Source: Halovivax sp.
GTDB lineage: Archaea; Halobacteriota; Halobacteria; Halobacteriales; Natrialbaceae
DNA: 40,938 nucleotides
Assembly: GCA_007119345.1 (NCBI GenBank)
Contig: SKPV01000195.1
Location: 1-40,938, forward strand
Reading direction: 5' to 3'
In this document: positions 27,207 to 34,204 of the stretch, one piece after another
Numbering within the stretch: the first letter of the stretch is position 1
How the letters are laid out: each line of letters begins with the position of its first letter
Program-made: the position numbers and the translations under genes
The notes under the pieces: generated by a model
The model's input: the letters and a program-made list of their open reading frames with translations, nothing else
The model's database searches: none
What the model was told of the DNA's origin: nothing

Positions 27207-27261
27207 GCGACGCGTCCGAAAAATCGATCCCGCCTCGCCGGCACGCGTCGCGTTCGATTCT

Positions 27262-27690
27262 TCACTCCCGGCGCTCCAGGATGCGCTCGACGATCTGCCG
27301 AGACGAGAGGACCTCTCCTGCGTCCGGTTCGCGGGCGCTCGCCCGTCGGACCTCGCAGTCGATCCCGCGCCGGTCGAGTTCGTCGACGATGGCCGCCTCC
27401 TCGTGGTGCTGATCGTGGCCGAGGGCGATGACGTCCGGGTCGAGCGCTTCGATCGGGACGAAGATGTCCTCCTCGTGACCGAGGATGGCCTCGTCGACGG
27501 CCGCGAGGGCGTCGACGACCGCCCGACGCTGTTCGGCCGAGCAGATCGGCGCCGGCTTGTGGTCGACGTTCGATCGGCGGGCGACGATCACGACGAGCCG
27601 GTCGCCCATCCCGGCGGCCTCTTCCAGGTAGTGGACGTGACCCGGGTGGACGATGTCGAACGTCCCCTGGGCGACGACGGTCCGGCTCAC
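27262..27690 (-). CDS. ribL: Cytidylyltransferase family protein, probable archaeal FAD synthase
   Basis: The 142-residue nucleotidyltransferase has [17 protein letters not shown], whose HPGH is the HxGH nucleotide-binding signature, and SSRQIVERI near the C-terminus. Archaeal RibL adenylates FMN to FAD; glycerol-3-phosphate cytidylyltransferases are close relatives, so FAD synthase is likely but not certain. [10 protein letters not shown] segment follows the core, as in archaeal members. Nothing else on the minus strand separates it from the JAMM gene 49 nt upstream, so the two are probably co-transcribed. Confidence 0.82.
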   Translation of the reverse strand: MSRTVVAQGTFDIVHPGHVHYLEEAAGMGDRLVVIVARRSNVDHKPAPICSAEQRRAVVDALAAVDEAILGHEEDIFVPIEALDPDVIALGHDQHHEEAAIVDELDRRGIDCEVRRASAREPDAGEVLSSRQIVERILERRE

Positions 27691-27739
27691 GGTGACGCTC
27701 CCCCCGCCCGAGTTTCCGCCGCGGCTCCGCGATCCCGCA

Positions 27740-28240
27740 TCAGTCCCATCGTAACTCCTCGTCGATGTCCGCCTGGGTGAAGTGAAAGAAGTCCTCGGTG
27801 TCCGGGAGGTCCACGTCGATCACATTCAGCTGGGTGGGTCGACCCTGGGAGTCGAACGCCTGCCAGTCGTGGCGACCGTAGGGCGCGCCGACGATGATGT
27901 GTACCGAGCCGCGCCCGAAGGTCTCGAGGTCGGCCTGGCTCGGGCGGATCACCCCGTTCGGGTGGGAGTGGACGCTACCGAGCGCCTTCGTGTCGTTCGG
28001 GATGGTGCTCGTCTTGACGGTCGCGCTCACGCTGTTCTGTTCGGTGCCGGGCATCACGAGGATGTCCGTGATGATCAATCCGTCCCGGTCGAGGCCGAGC
28101 CGGGTCGCGTCGGTCCCGCGGAGAAAGCCCATGTACTCGTTCGGGTGGCTCGCCTCCGAGGACTCGATGGCGAACTCGAGGGTCTCCTCGGCGATGCCGA
28201 GAATCTCGCTCGAGCGGAACAGCGCGTCCAGCAGACCCAT
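27740..28240 (-). CDS. JAMM/Mov34 metal-dependent peptidase
   Basis: The 166-residue protein carries a complete JAMM centre: Glu35 (NEYMGFL), His91 and His93 (SVHSHPN), Ser101 and Asp104 (SQAD). JAMM proteins of haloarchaea remove ubiquitin-like SAMP tags from proteins or process sulfur carriers; other members are of unknown function. No SAMP or E1-like gene is in the window. The region around [19 protein letters not shown] is the usual beta core. ATG at 28240 has CGTTTAGC about 30 nt upstream. It precedes ribL. Confidence 0.85.
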   Translation of the reverse strand: MGLLDALFRSSEILGIAEETLEFAIESSEASHPNEYMGFLRGTDATRLGLDRDGLIITDILVMPGTEQNSVSATVKTSTIPNDTKALGSVHSHPNGVIRPSQADLETFGRGSVHIIVGAPYGRHDWQAFDSQGRPTQLNVIDVDLPDTEDFFHFTQADIDEELRWD

Positions 28241-28382
28241 GGCTACCCATCTGGGCTTGCCGTTGCTAAACGTTGCGGAAGGCGTCGTCGGCGCGGTGGC
28301 CGACCGGCTCGGCTCCGTCGCCGACGGCCCGTCGGGGTTCGGTCGGCGGTCCGAGTCCCGGTGCGCTCACGATGGGCGGACT

Positions 28383-28468
28383 CGGGAGTCACCGGCCGCC
28401 CTACGGCGGGTCGTTTCGGGAGTCACCGGTCGCCCTACGGCGGGTCGTTTCGGGAGTCACCGGCCGCC
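28383..28468. repeat. 34-nt tandem repeat running into the 3' end of the kinase gene
   Basis: Two full copies at 28383-28416 and 28417-28450 differ at one base. A third, partial copy (28451-28468) contains the kinase stop codon at 28457-28459. Each full unit contains an inverted pair, CCGCC-ctac-GGCGG. A more degenerate trace of the unit may lie just before. Confidence 0.8.
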
Positions 28469-29947
28469 GTCGTAACGCGCCAGCTCCAGGGTCACGACGT
28501 TGCCGCGCGGCTCGTTCCGCTCGAAGGACAGCGAACCGCCCGATCGGCGGACGATCCACTCCACCAGCCACAGTCCGAGACCGGTTCCGTGAAAGAGCGG
28601 TTCGGGCTCCCGATCGCCCGTCAGCACGTCCAGTTCCATGTCGGGGATCGGCGGCCCCTCGTCGGCGACCCGGACGGCGACGGTTCCGCCGCGACGCTCG
28701 ACGTCGACCGAGACCGACGGCCGCTCGCTGTCGCTGTGGACGACCGCGTTCTCGATCAGTTCGGTGACGGCGCGCTCCAGTTCGGCGATCGCGACGACCG
28801 ACGCCGACGCCTCGTCGGTCACGTCCAGCTTCGCGTGAGGGTGTCTGTTCTCGATCGCCGCCACGGCGCGCTCCAGGGCGTCGCCGACGTCGACGACGGC
28901 GCGCTCGCGGGGGCTGGTCAGGACGTCGACGATCGGCTGGGTCTTGTCGACGGTGGTCAGCAGGTCGTCGATCCGATCCAGGATGACGCTCGCCTCCTCG
29001 TCGAAGCGCTCCGTCTCGGCTTCGAGCATGCGTGCGTACCCGCGGACGACGGTCATGTCGTTGCGGAGGTTGTGGCGCAGCAGGTGACTGATCACCTGGA
29101 GCTGTTCGGCCCGTTCCCGCCGCTCGGTGACGTCGGTGATGAACCCCTCGATCCGCGGCTCGTCGTGGGCGGCGGACTCGATCCGTCGGCCCCGTTCCCA
29201 GACCCACTTCGCCGTCCCCTCGCGAGTCACGATCCGGTAGGTGAGCTCGAAGGAGCCTCCGCTCTCCAGTTTCTTCTGGACGGCGTCCCAGGTCCAGGCG
29301 CGGTCGTCGGCGTGGAGGATCTCCGTTCCCCAGACGACATCGCCGCGCTCGAGGGCGTTCGCCCGGTAGCCGGTCAGCTCCTCGCAGCCGCCTCTGACGT
29401 ACTCCATCGGCCACCCGTCCGCGAGCCGACAGCGGTAGACGATCCCGGGCAAGTTCCCCAGCAGCGTCTCCTGCCGTCGCGCGCGTTCGGCCAGCGCGGA
29501 CGACGCCCGACGCTCGTCGACGGCGGCTTCGATCCGGGCGGCGAGCAGGGAGCCGTCTCCCGCTTCGTCGCGGAGACGGTGGAAGGCCGTGACACCACCG
29601 GCGCCGACGGCAACTGCGGCGTCGGCCGGCGGGACGTCCGCGCCGTAGCAGACGAACGGGAGGTCGGGGTCCGTCTCGCGCACGTCCGCACAGAGCGCCA
29701 GCGGATCTCGGTCCGGGAGGTCGTACGCGGCGACGACGCAGTCGACGCGACCGGATGCGATTCGGCCGAGAAGCGCGTCCGGTTCCTCGACAGCGTCGAC
29801 CGCGATGCGGTCGCTCGCCGATTCCAGCCCCGACGCGATCGACGCCGCATCATCCCGATCGGACGGGACGAGACGAACGGCGACCGGGCCGACCGCCTCC
29901 GCGGCCGTCCCGTCGCCGCCCGGCGGCGGTCGGGGCTGGCGAGTCAT
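28457..29947 (-). CDS. PAS-domain sensor histidine kinase with a degenerate receiver domain
   Basis: A soluble 496-residue kinase. Residues about 22-145 fold like a response-regulator receiver, but the phosphoacceptor position is Ala74 (VVAAYDLP, where an active haloarchaeal receiver would have Asp). A PAS domain follows (LLGNLPGIVYRCRL from 162 to about 280), then the H-box with His292 (HLLRHNLRND), and the ATPase with ELIENAVVHSD, ADEGPPI and HGTGLGLWLVEWIV. No membrane segment is seen, so the signal is cytoplasmic. No response regulator is adjacent. Start ATG at 29947 is chosen over one five codons earlier. Confidence 0.9.
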   Translation of the reverse strand: MTRQPRPPPGGDGTAAEAVGPVAVRLVPSDRDDAASIASGLESASDRIAVDAVEEPDALLGRIASGRVDCVVAAYDLPDRDPLALCADVRETDPDLPFVCYGADVPPADAAVAVGAGGVTAFHRLRDEAGDGSLLAARIEAAVDERRASSALAERARRQETLLGNLPGIVYRCRLADGWPMEYVRGGCEELTGYRANALERGDVVWGTEILHADDRAWTWDAVQKKLESGGSFELTYRIVTREGTAKWVWERGRRIESAAHDEPRIEGFITDVTERRERAEQLQVISHLLRHNLRNDMTVVRGYARMLEAETERFDEEASVILDRIDDLLTTVDKTQPIVDVLTSPRERAVVDVGDALERAVAAIENRHPHAKLDVTDEASASVVAIAELERAVTELIENAVVHSDSERPSVSVDVERRGGTVAVRVADEGPPIPDMELDVLTGDREPEPLFHGTGLGLWLVEWIVRRSGGSLSFERNEPRGNVVTLELARYDGGR

Positions 29948-30091
29948 ACCGCGCCTTCGCAACTGACGTGCAAAAGGTTAGTGGCGTACCGGCTCGCGGC
30001 ACGCCAGCGACGATCGCTCCTGGCGGCCGTCGCCGAATCTGGCCGGGAGGCGAGTCCACCATCCCGGGCCGCGATCGGGGGATCGACCGCC

Positions 30092-31240
30092 TCAGCACCG
30101 CTCGACGATCGTCGCGATCCCCTGGCCGAATCCGATGCACATCGCCGAGAGGCCGTAGCGCCCCCCGGTTCGCTCCAGCCCGTGGGCGAGTTTCGTCAGC
30201 AGCATCGAACCGGTCGCCCCGAGCGGGTGGCCGTGGGCGATCGCGCCGCCGTCGACGTTGACGTCCTCCCAGGAGGCGCCGGTCTCGTCCAGCCAGGCGG
30301 CGACGACCGAGGCGAACGCCTCGTTGACCTCGAACAGGTCGACGTCGTCGACGGAGAGGCCGGCCCCTTCGAGGACGCGTTCGGTGGCCGGGATCGGTCC
30401 CGTCAGCATGGTCACCGGGTCGACCCCCACGACCTCGGTCTCGACGATGCGGGCCATCGGCTCCCATCCGCGCTCGTCGGCCGCGTCCGCGCTCGCGACG
30501 AGGACGGCCGAGGCGCCGTCGACGATCCCCGAGGAGTTGCCCGCGTGGTGTACGCCCTCGCCCGCCGGGCGGAACGAGAGCGGCAGGTTCGAGAGCGTCT
30601 CGAGGTCGGTCTCCGGCCGCGGGTGCTCGTCCCGGTCCACGACCACGGACTCGCCGTCGAGTTCGGTTTCGACCGGGACGACCTGGTCGTCGTAGTGACC
30701 CGCCTCCCAGGCCTCCCCCCAGCGGCGCTGGGAGTCGACCGCGAGCTCGTCGAGCTCGCTTCGGGAGAAGCCGTACTGCTCGGCGATGCGCTCTGCGCCC
30801 TCGCCTTGCGTGGTGAGCTCCTCGAAGTGCTCGAAGTACGTCTCCGTCACGCTCGACCCGTCCGATCCCATCGGGACGCGAGTCATGTGCTCGACGCCGC
30901 CGGCGATCAGGACGTCGTGGTAGCCCGCGGCGACGTTGGCGGCGGCGAAGTTGACGGCCTGCTGGCCGGAGCCGCACATCCGGTTGAGCTGGACGCCGGG
31001 GACGCCGTCCCCCCAGCCGGCGACCATCGGCGCCAGACGGGCGACGTTCAGCCCCTGCTCGTCGATCGGCGTCACGCAGCCGTAGATCACGTCCTCGATC
31101 GTTGCCGGGTCGAAACCGTTGCGTTCGCGCAGCGCCCGCAGCGGGGCGGCGGCCAGATCCTGCGGGTGCGTGTCCCGGAAAGAGCCGTCGCGCTTCCCGA
31201 ACGGCGTCCGCACGGCGTCGACGATGACTGGATCGCTCAT
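30092..31240 (-). CDS. Thiolase family protein, acetyl-CoA C-acyltransferase
   Basis: A 382-residue thiolase. Cys89 in LNRMCGSGQQAV is the acyl-carrying nucleophile; AIAHGHPLGATGSML carries the active-site histidine and SAMCIGFGQG the second cysteine. It joins or cleaves acyl-CoAs with acetyl-CoA; beta-oxidation and acetoacetyl-CoA formation are both possible. The divergent partner gene is the RecJ-like gene, with a tandem repeat in the shared region. A GCTATGAT element near 31271-31278 is a possible TATA. Confidence 0.93.
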   Translation of the reverse strand: MSDPVIVDAVRTPFGKRDGSFRDTHPQDLAAAPLRALRERNGFDPATIEDVIYGCVTPIDEQGLNVARLAPMVAGWGDGVPGVQLNRMCGSGQQAVNFAAANVAAGYHDVLIAGGVEHMTRVPMGSDGSSVTETYFEHFEELTTQGEGAERIAEQYGFSRSELDELAVDSQRRWGEAWEAGHYDDQVVPVETELDGESVVVDRDEHPRPETDLETLSNLPLSFRPAGEGVHHAGNSSGIVDGASAVLVASADAADERGWEPMARIVETEVVGVDPVTMLTGPIPATERVLEGAGLSVDDVDLFEVNEAFASVVAAWLDETGASWEDVNVDGGAIAHGHPLGATGSMLLTKLAHGLERTGGRYGLSAMCIGFGQGIATIVERC

Positions 31241-31290
31241 CTGTTTCGACTCCGAATTGTACCCGGTCGATCATAGCGATTTCGTGGCCG

Positions 31291-31409
31291 AACGGTGACG
31301 CGGCGATCGGTGGTTCGGCGATCGATGACCGTGCGAACTGCGCTCGGGCGATCGATGACCGTGCGAACTGCGCTCGGGCGATCGATGACCGACAGAACGG
31401 CGATCGGCC
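31291..31409. repeat. 30-nt tandem repeat between the thiolase and the RecJ-like gene
   Basis: Two identical copies at 31321-31350 and 31351-31380 begin ATCGATGACC and end GGGCG. A third, diverged copy follows (31381-31409) and a more diverged one precedes (31291-31320). Identical neighbouring copies indicate recent duplication. In one plus-strand frame the unit reads RSMTVRTALG, but no gene is supported there. Confidence 0.85.
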
Positions 31410-31534
31410 AGTCGGTCGGCGCGGACGGCCGCTCCGACGAACTCGCGTCGGCTCGTCCCCGAGTCGGCCCAACCGCCGACACGCCGGCCCGCTGGGCCCG
31501 CTCGGGGAATCCGTCGGATCGTCGCTTGACAAGC

Positions 31535-31541
31535 GTTATAC
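31535..31541 (+). promoter_or_regulatory. TATA element of the RecJ-like gene
   Basis: GTTATAC is centred about 30 nt before the ATG at 31568, as for a leaderless transcript. Confidence 0.65.
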
Positions 31542-31567
31542 GCCACGGTCGCAAACGACCGGCAACG

Positions 31568-33466
31568 ATGACACGCGAGACCGCCGGCGAGGCCGGCGAC
31601 GCGCGAGAGCCGGTCGTCTACGATCTCGCCTCGGAGTGTACCGCCGAGGACGTCGAGACCGAGACGCCGTACCTCGCCGAGATCAACGGTATCGTCGACT
31701 ACGGCGTCTTCGTCGACCTCACGGAGTCCGTCTCCGGACTGGTCCACGAATCGGTGCTCGAAGGAACCTACCGGGTCGGCGACGAGCTCGTCGTCGAGCT
31801 GGAGACCGTCCGCGACAACGGCGACCTCTCGTTCGAGCCCGTCGACGTCGAGGAGTACACCCTCCAGCACGTCGCCCACGACTTCACGCTGACCGGGACC
31901 GACCGACTGGAGGCGAACGTCGGCGAGCAGATCCACGTCGAGGGCGAAGTCGTCCAGATCAAACAGACCGGCGGACCGACCATCTTCCACGTCGCCGACG
32001 AGTACGGGGTCGTTCCCTGTGCGGCGTTCCAGGAGGCCGGCGTCAGGGCATACCCCGCCGTCGCGGTCGGCGACGTCGTCCGGGTGACCGGCGTCGCCGA
32101 GCGCCGGGAGGGGGCGATCCAGCTCGAGGTGGACGGTCTCACGGCCCTGGACGACGAGGCCGAGCGGGAGGCCCGCGTCCGCCTCGCGGACGCTCTCGAT
32201 CGCCGCGCCGAACCCCACGACGTCGAGCCGCTGATCGACTGGCCCGCCTTCGAGAAGCTCCGTCCCGGGCTCCGGGAGGTCGCCGAGCTCCTGCGGCGGA
32301 CCGTCCTGCAAGGTCGGCCGATCCGGGTGCGCCACCACGCCGACGGCGACGGCATGTGTGCCGCCGTCCCCCTCCAGCTCGCCCTCGAGCGGTTCATCGC
32401 CGACGTCCACGAGGACCCGGAGGCGCCGCGACACCTGATCAAGCGCCTGCCGAGCAAGGCGCCCTTCTACGAGATGGAAGACGCTACGCGCGACCTCAAC
32501 TTCGCCCTGGAGGACCGCGCCAAGCACGGCCAGCAGCTGCCGCTCCTCCTGATGCTCGACAACGGTTCGACGGCCGAGGACGTGCCGTCCTACGAGACGC
32601 TGGCCCACTACGACATCCCCATCGTCGCCGTCGACCACCACCATCCCGACCCGGAGGCCGTCGAGGACCTCCTCGACGCGCACGTCAACCCGTACCTCCA
32701 CGACGAGGACTACCGGATCACGACCGGGATGCTGTGCGTCGAACTGGCCCGGATGATCTACCCCGATCTCACCGACGAGATCCGCCACGTCCCCGCGGTC
32801 GCCGGCCTCGCGGACCGCTCGAAGGCCGACGCGATGGCCGATTACCTCGCGCTCGCCGCCGAGGAGGGGTACGACGAGGAGCGCCTTCAGGACGTCAGCG
32901 AGGCGCTCGACTACGCCGCCCACTGGCTGCGCTACAGCGCCGGCGATCACCTCATCACCGACCTCCTCGGCATCGACTGTGAGGACTCCCACCACCGGAA
33001 TCTCGTCTCGTTCTTCGCGGCGGGAGCCCGGGAGGCGGTCGAGGAGCAACTCGACGCCGCGATGGCCCACCTCGAGCACGAGGACCTCGACAACGGCGCC
33101 CACCTCTATCGGATCGACGTCGAGAACTACGCTCACCGCTTTACCTACCCCGCGCCCGGAAAGACCACCGGCGAGATCCACGACCGCAAGATCGCCGAGA
33201 CCGGCGACCCGGTCATCACCGTCGGCTACGGCCCGGACTTCGCCGTCCTCAGAAGCGACGGCGTCCGTCTGGACATCCCGGAGATGGTCGCGGAGCTCAA
33301 GGCGGAGATCCCCGGCGCCGGCGTCTCCGGCGGCGGCCACCTCGTCGTCGGCTCCATCAAGTTCGTCAAAGGAAAGCGCCGGGAGGTCATCGAGGCCCTG
33401 GTCGAAAAGATGGCCGACGCCGACATCGACGAGGCGCTCTCGAGCGCGGCGCCGCTCGACGACTGA
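31568..33466 (+). CDS. DHH-family (RecJ-like) phosphoesterase with S1 and OB domains
   Basis: The 632-residue protein has an S1-like RNA-binding domain (about 34-82, GIVDYGVFVDLTESVSGLVH), an OB-fold domain (about 115-195, QIHVEGEVVQIKQTGG), and a DHH domain with HHADGDG at 256-262, Asp331 in LLMLDNGS and DHHHP at 356-360. The C-terminal part (SGGGHLVVGSIKFVKG) is the DHHA1-like substrate-binding domain. The fusion resembles archaeal RecJ-type single-strand nucleases that act in replication, repair or RNA turnover. The start follows the TATA; the 91-residue upstream extension is repeat-derived. Which nucleic acid it cuts is unknown. Confidence 0.88.
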   Translation: MTRETAGEAGDAREPVVYDLASECTAEDVETETPYLAEINGIVDYGVFVDLTESVSGLVHESVLEGTYRVGDELVVELETVRDNGDLSFEPVDVEEYTLQHVAHDFTLTGTDRLEANVGEQIHVEGEVVQIKQTGGPTIFHVADEYGVVPCAAFQEAGVRAYPAVAVGDVVRVTGVAERREGAIQLEVDGLTALDDEAEREARVRLADALDRRAEPHDVEPLIDWPAFEKLRPGLREVAELLRRTVLQGRPIRVRHHADGDGMCAAVPLQLALERFIADVHEDPEAPRHLIKRLPSKAPFYEMEDATRDLNFALEDRAKHGQQLPLLLMLDNGSTAEDVPSYETLAHYDIPIVAVDHHHPDPEAVEDLLDAHVNPYLHDEDYRITTGMLCVELARMIYPDLTDEIRHVPAVAGLADRSKADAMADYLALAAEEGYDEERLQDVSEALDYAAHWLRYSAGDHLITDLLGIDCEDSHHRNLVSFFAAGAREAVEEQLDAAMAHLEHEDLDNGAHLYRIDVENYAHRFTYPAPGKTTGEIHDRKIAETGDPVITVGYGPDFAVLRSDGVRLDIPEMVAELKAEIPGAGVSGGGHLVVGSIKFVKGKRREVIEALVEKMADADIDEALSSAAPLDD

Positions 33467-33548
33467 GACGACGAACACGGTCTTTTCGACCTCACGCTCC
33501 AGTTCGAGGTCGGACGGTTCAGCGGCGCTCGGTGACGGACGATCCACT

Positions 33549-33568
33549 GTCGCTCGACGACGAGCGAC
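33549..33568. terminator. Perfect hairpin between convergent genes
   Basis: GTCGCTCG (33549-33556) and CGAGCGAC (33561-33568) form an 8-bp stem with a 4-nt loop, between the convergent ends of the RecJ-like gene (33466) and the membrane protein gene (33659). It is symmetric, so it could serve both. No T-tract adjoins it. ACCGGTgACCGGT at 33605-33617 is a second inverted element in the same gap. Confidence 0.4.
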
Positions 33569-33658
33569 TCGTTCGGACTCGGTGACGAGCGTTCGGATTC
33601 CCGTACCGGTGACCGGTTCGGAATTCCTCGCCGACGCACCGTTCGCGTTCGATACGAA

Positions 33659-34144
33659 TTACGCAGACGGGAACTCCACGACTTCCCGGTACCACTCCTC
33701 GGCGAGCGCGTCCAACCGCGCCTCGGCGTCGCTCGCCTCCAGCACGTCGCCCGTCCCCTGCCACTCGATCGAGAGCTTCGAGAGCGGGGCGAGCGCGAGT
33801 CCCCGGACGACGACCGGTCCGGACGCGGTCCGGATCGTCCACTCGGTTCCCGTCAGTCCGGCGGACCCGCTGACGCTCTCGATTCGCGCACCGTCCGCGT
33901 CCCAGCGTTCTGCCAGTCCCGTCGTGATCCGCCGGAGGCGCCGTTCTCCGAGCGCGTGGGCGGCCAGCCCGCCGGCGGTCAGGAGAACGAACGCGCCTGC
34001 GGCGAACGCCGGCCCGCCGTGGGGAAGGTTGAACGACGCGGCGAGGGCGGCGAGGACGACGACGAGGCCGACGACCCGCCAGTCGAATGCGCTGGGAACC
34101 GTTCCGTCCCAGGACGCGGCGGCGGTCGTTCGTTCGACTTGCAT
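33659..34144 (-). CDS. Two-helix membrane protein of unknown function
   Basis: A 161-residue protein. After a short hydrophilic head, two hydrophobic segments are adjacent (about residues 22-40 and 45-66, VVGLVVVLAALAASF and FAAGAFVLLTAGGLAAHAL), then a soluble C-terminal domain of about 90 residues rich in beta structure (ESVSGSAGLTGTEWTIRTASGPVVVRG). I do not recognise it. ATG at 34144 has CATAACC about 32 nt upstream and a perfect inverted repeat between the two. It has no evident operon partner; the PLD gene ends 60 nt upstream. Confidence 0.75.
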   Translation of the reverse strand: MQVERTTAAASWDGTVPSAFDWRVVGLVVVLAALAASFNLPHGGPAFAAGAFVLLTAGGLAAHALGERRLRRITTGLAERWDADGARIESVSGSAGLTGTEWTIRTASGPVVVRGLALAPLSKLSIEWQGTGDVLEASDAEARLDALAEEWYREVVEFPSA

Positions 34145-34150
34145 GGTGAT

Positions 34151-34178
34151 CGGTCGCTGTAGCGACCGGGTCCGGTTA
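34151..34178 (-). promoter_or_regulatory. Promoter with operator-like palindrome before the membrane protein gene
   Basis: CGGTCGCT-AC-AGCGACCG (34151-34168, minus strand) is an 8-bp inverted repeat with a 2-nt centre. It lies 7-24 nt before the ATG at 34144 and 3 nt below CATAACC (34172-34178), so it covers the expected transcription start. That position suits a repressor site. Confidence 0.5.
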
Positions 34179-34204
34179 TGCCCCCGCCTGTCCCGATTGC
34201 CAAC

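Larger units (their letters stand above)
31241..31567. other. Divergent promoter region of thiolase and RecJ-like gene
   Basis: The 327-nt region holds a probable thiolase TATA near 31271, the 30-nt tandem repeat, and the TATA of the RecJ-like gene at 31535-31541. I see no coding sequence. Confidence 0.6.

Noticed and set aside
28383..28450. Insertion-sequence inverted repeat ends
   Set aside because: No transposase and no target-site duplication; the units are direct tandem copies.
27782..31276. A 1164-codon plus-strand open frame
   Set aside because: It is antisense to the JAMM, kinase and thiolase genes, which have complete family motifs. Its translation is Arg/Asp/Val-rich without any domain, as expected for the reverse of GC-rich coding DNA.
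31321..31409. CRISPR array
   Set aside because: Units are adjacent, with no unique spacers between them. The same applies to the other arrays, and no cas gene is present.
31271..33547. A 758-codon minus-strand frame opposite the RecJ-like gene
   Set aside because: Antisense shadow; its end encodes only the 30-nt tandem repeat (RSPERSSHGH-type decapeptides).
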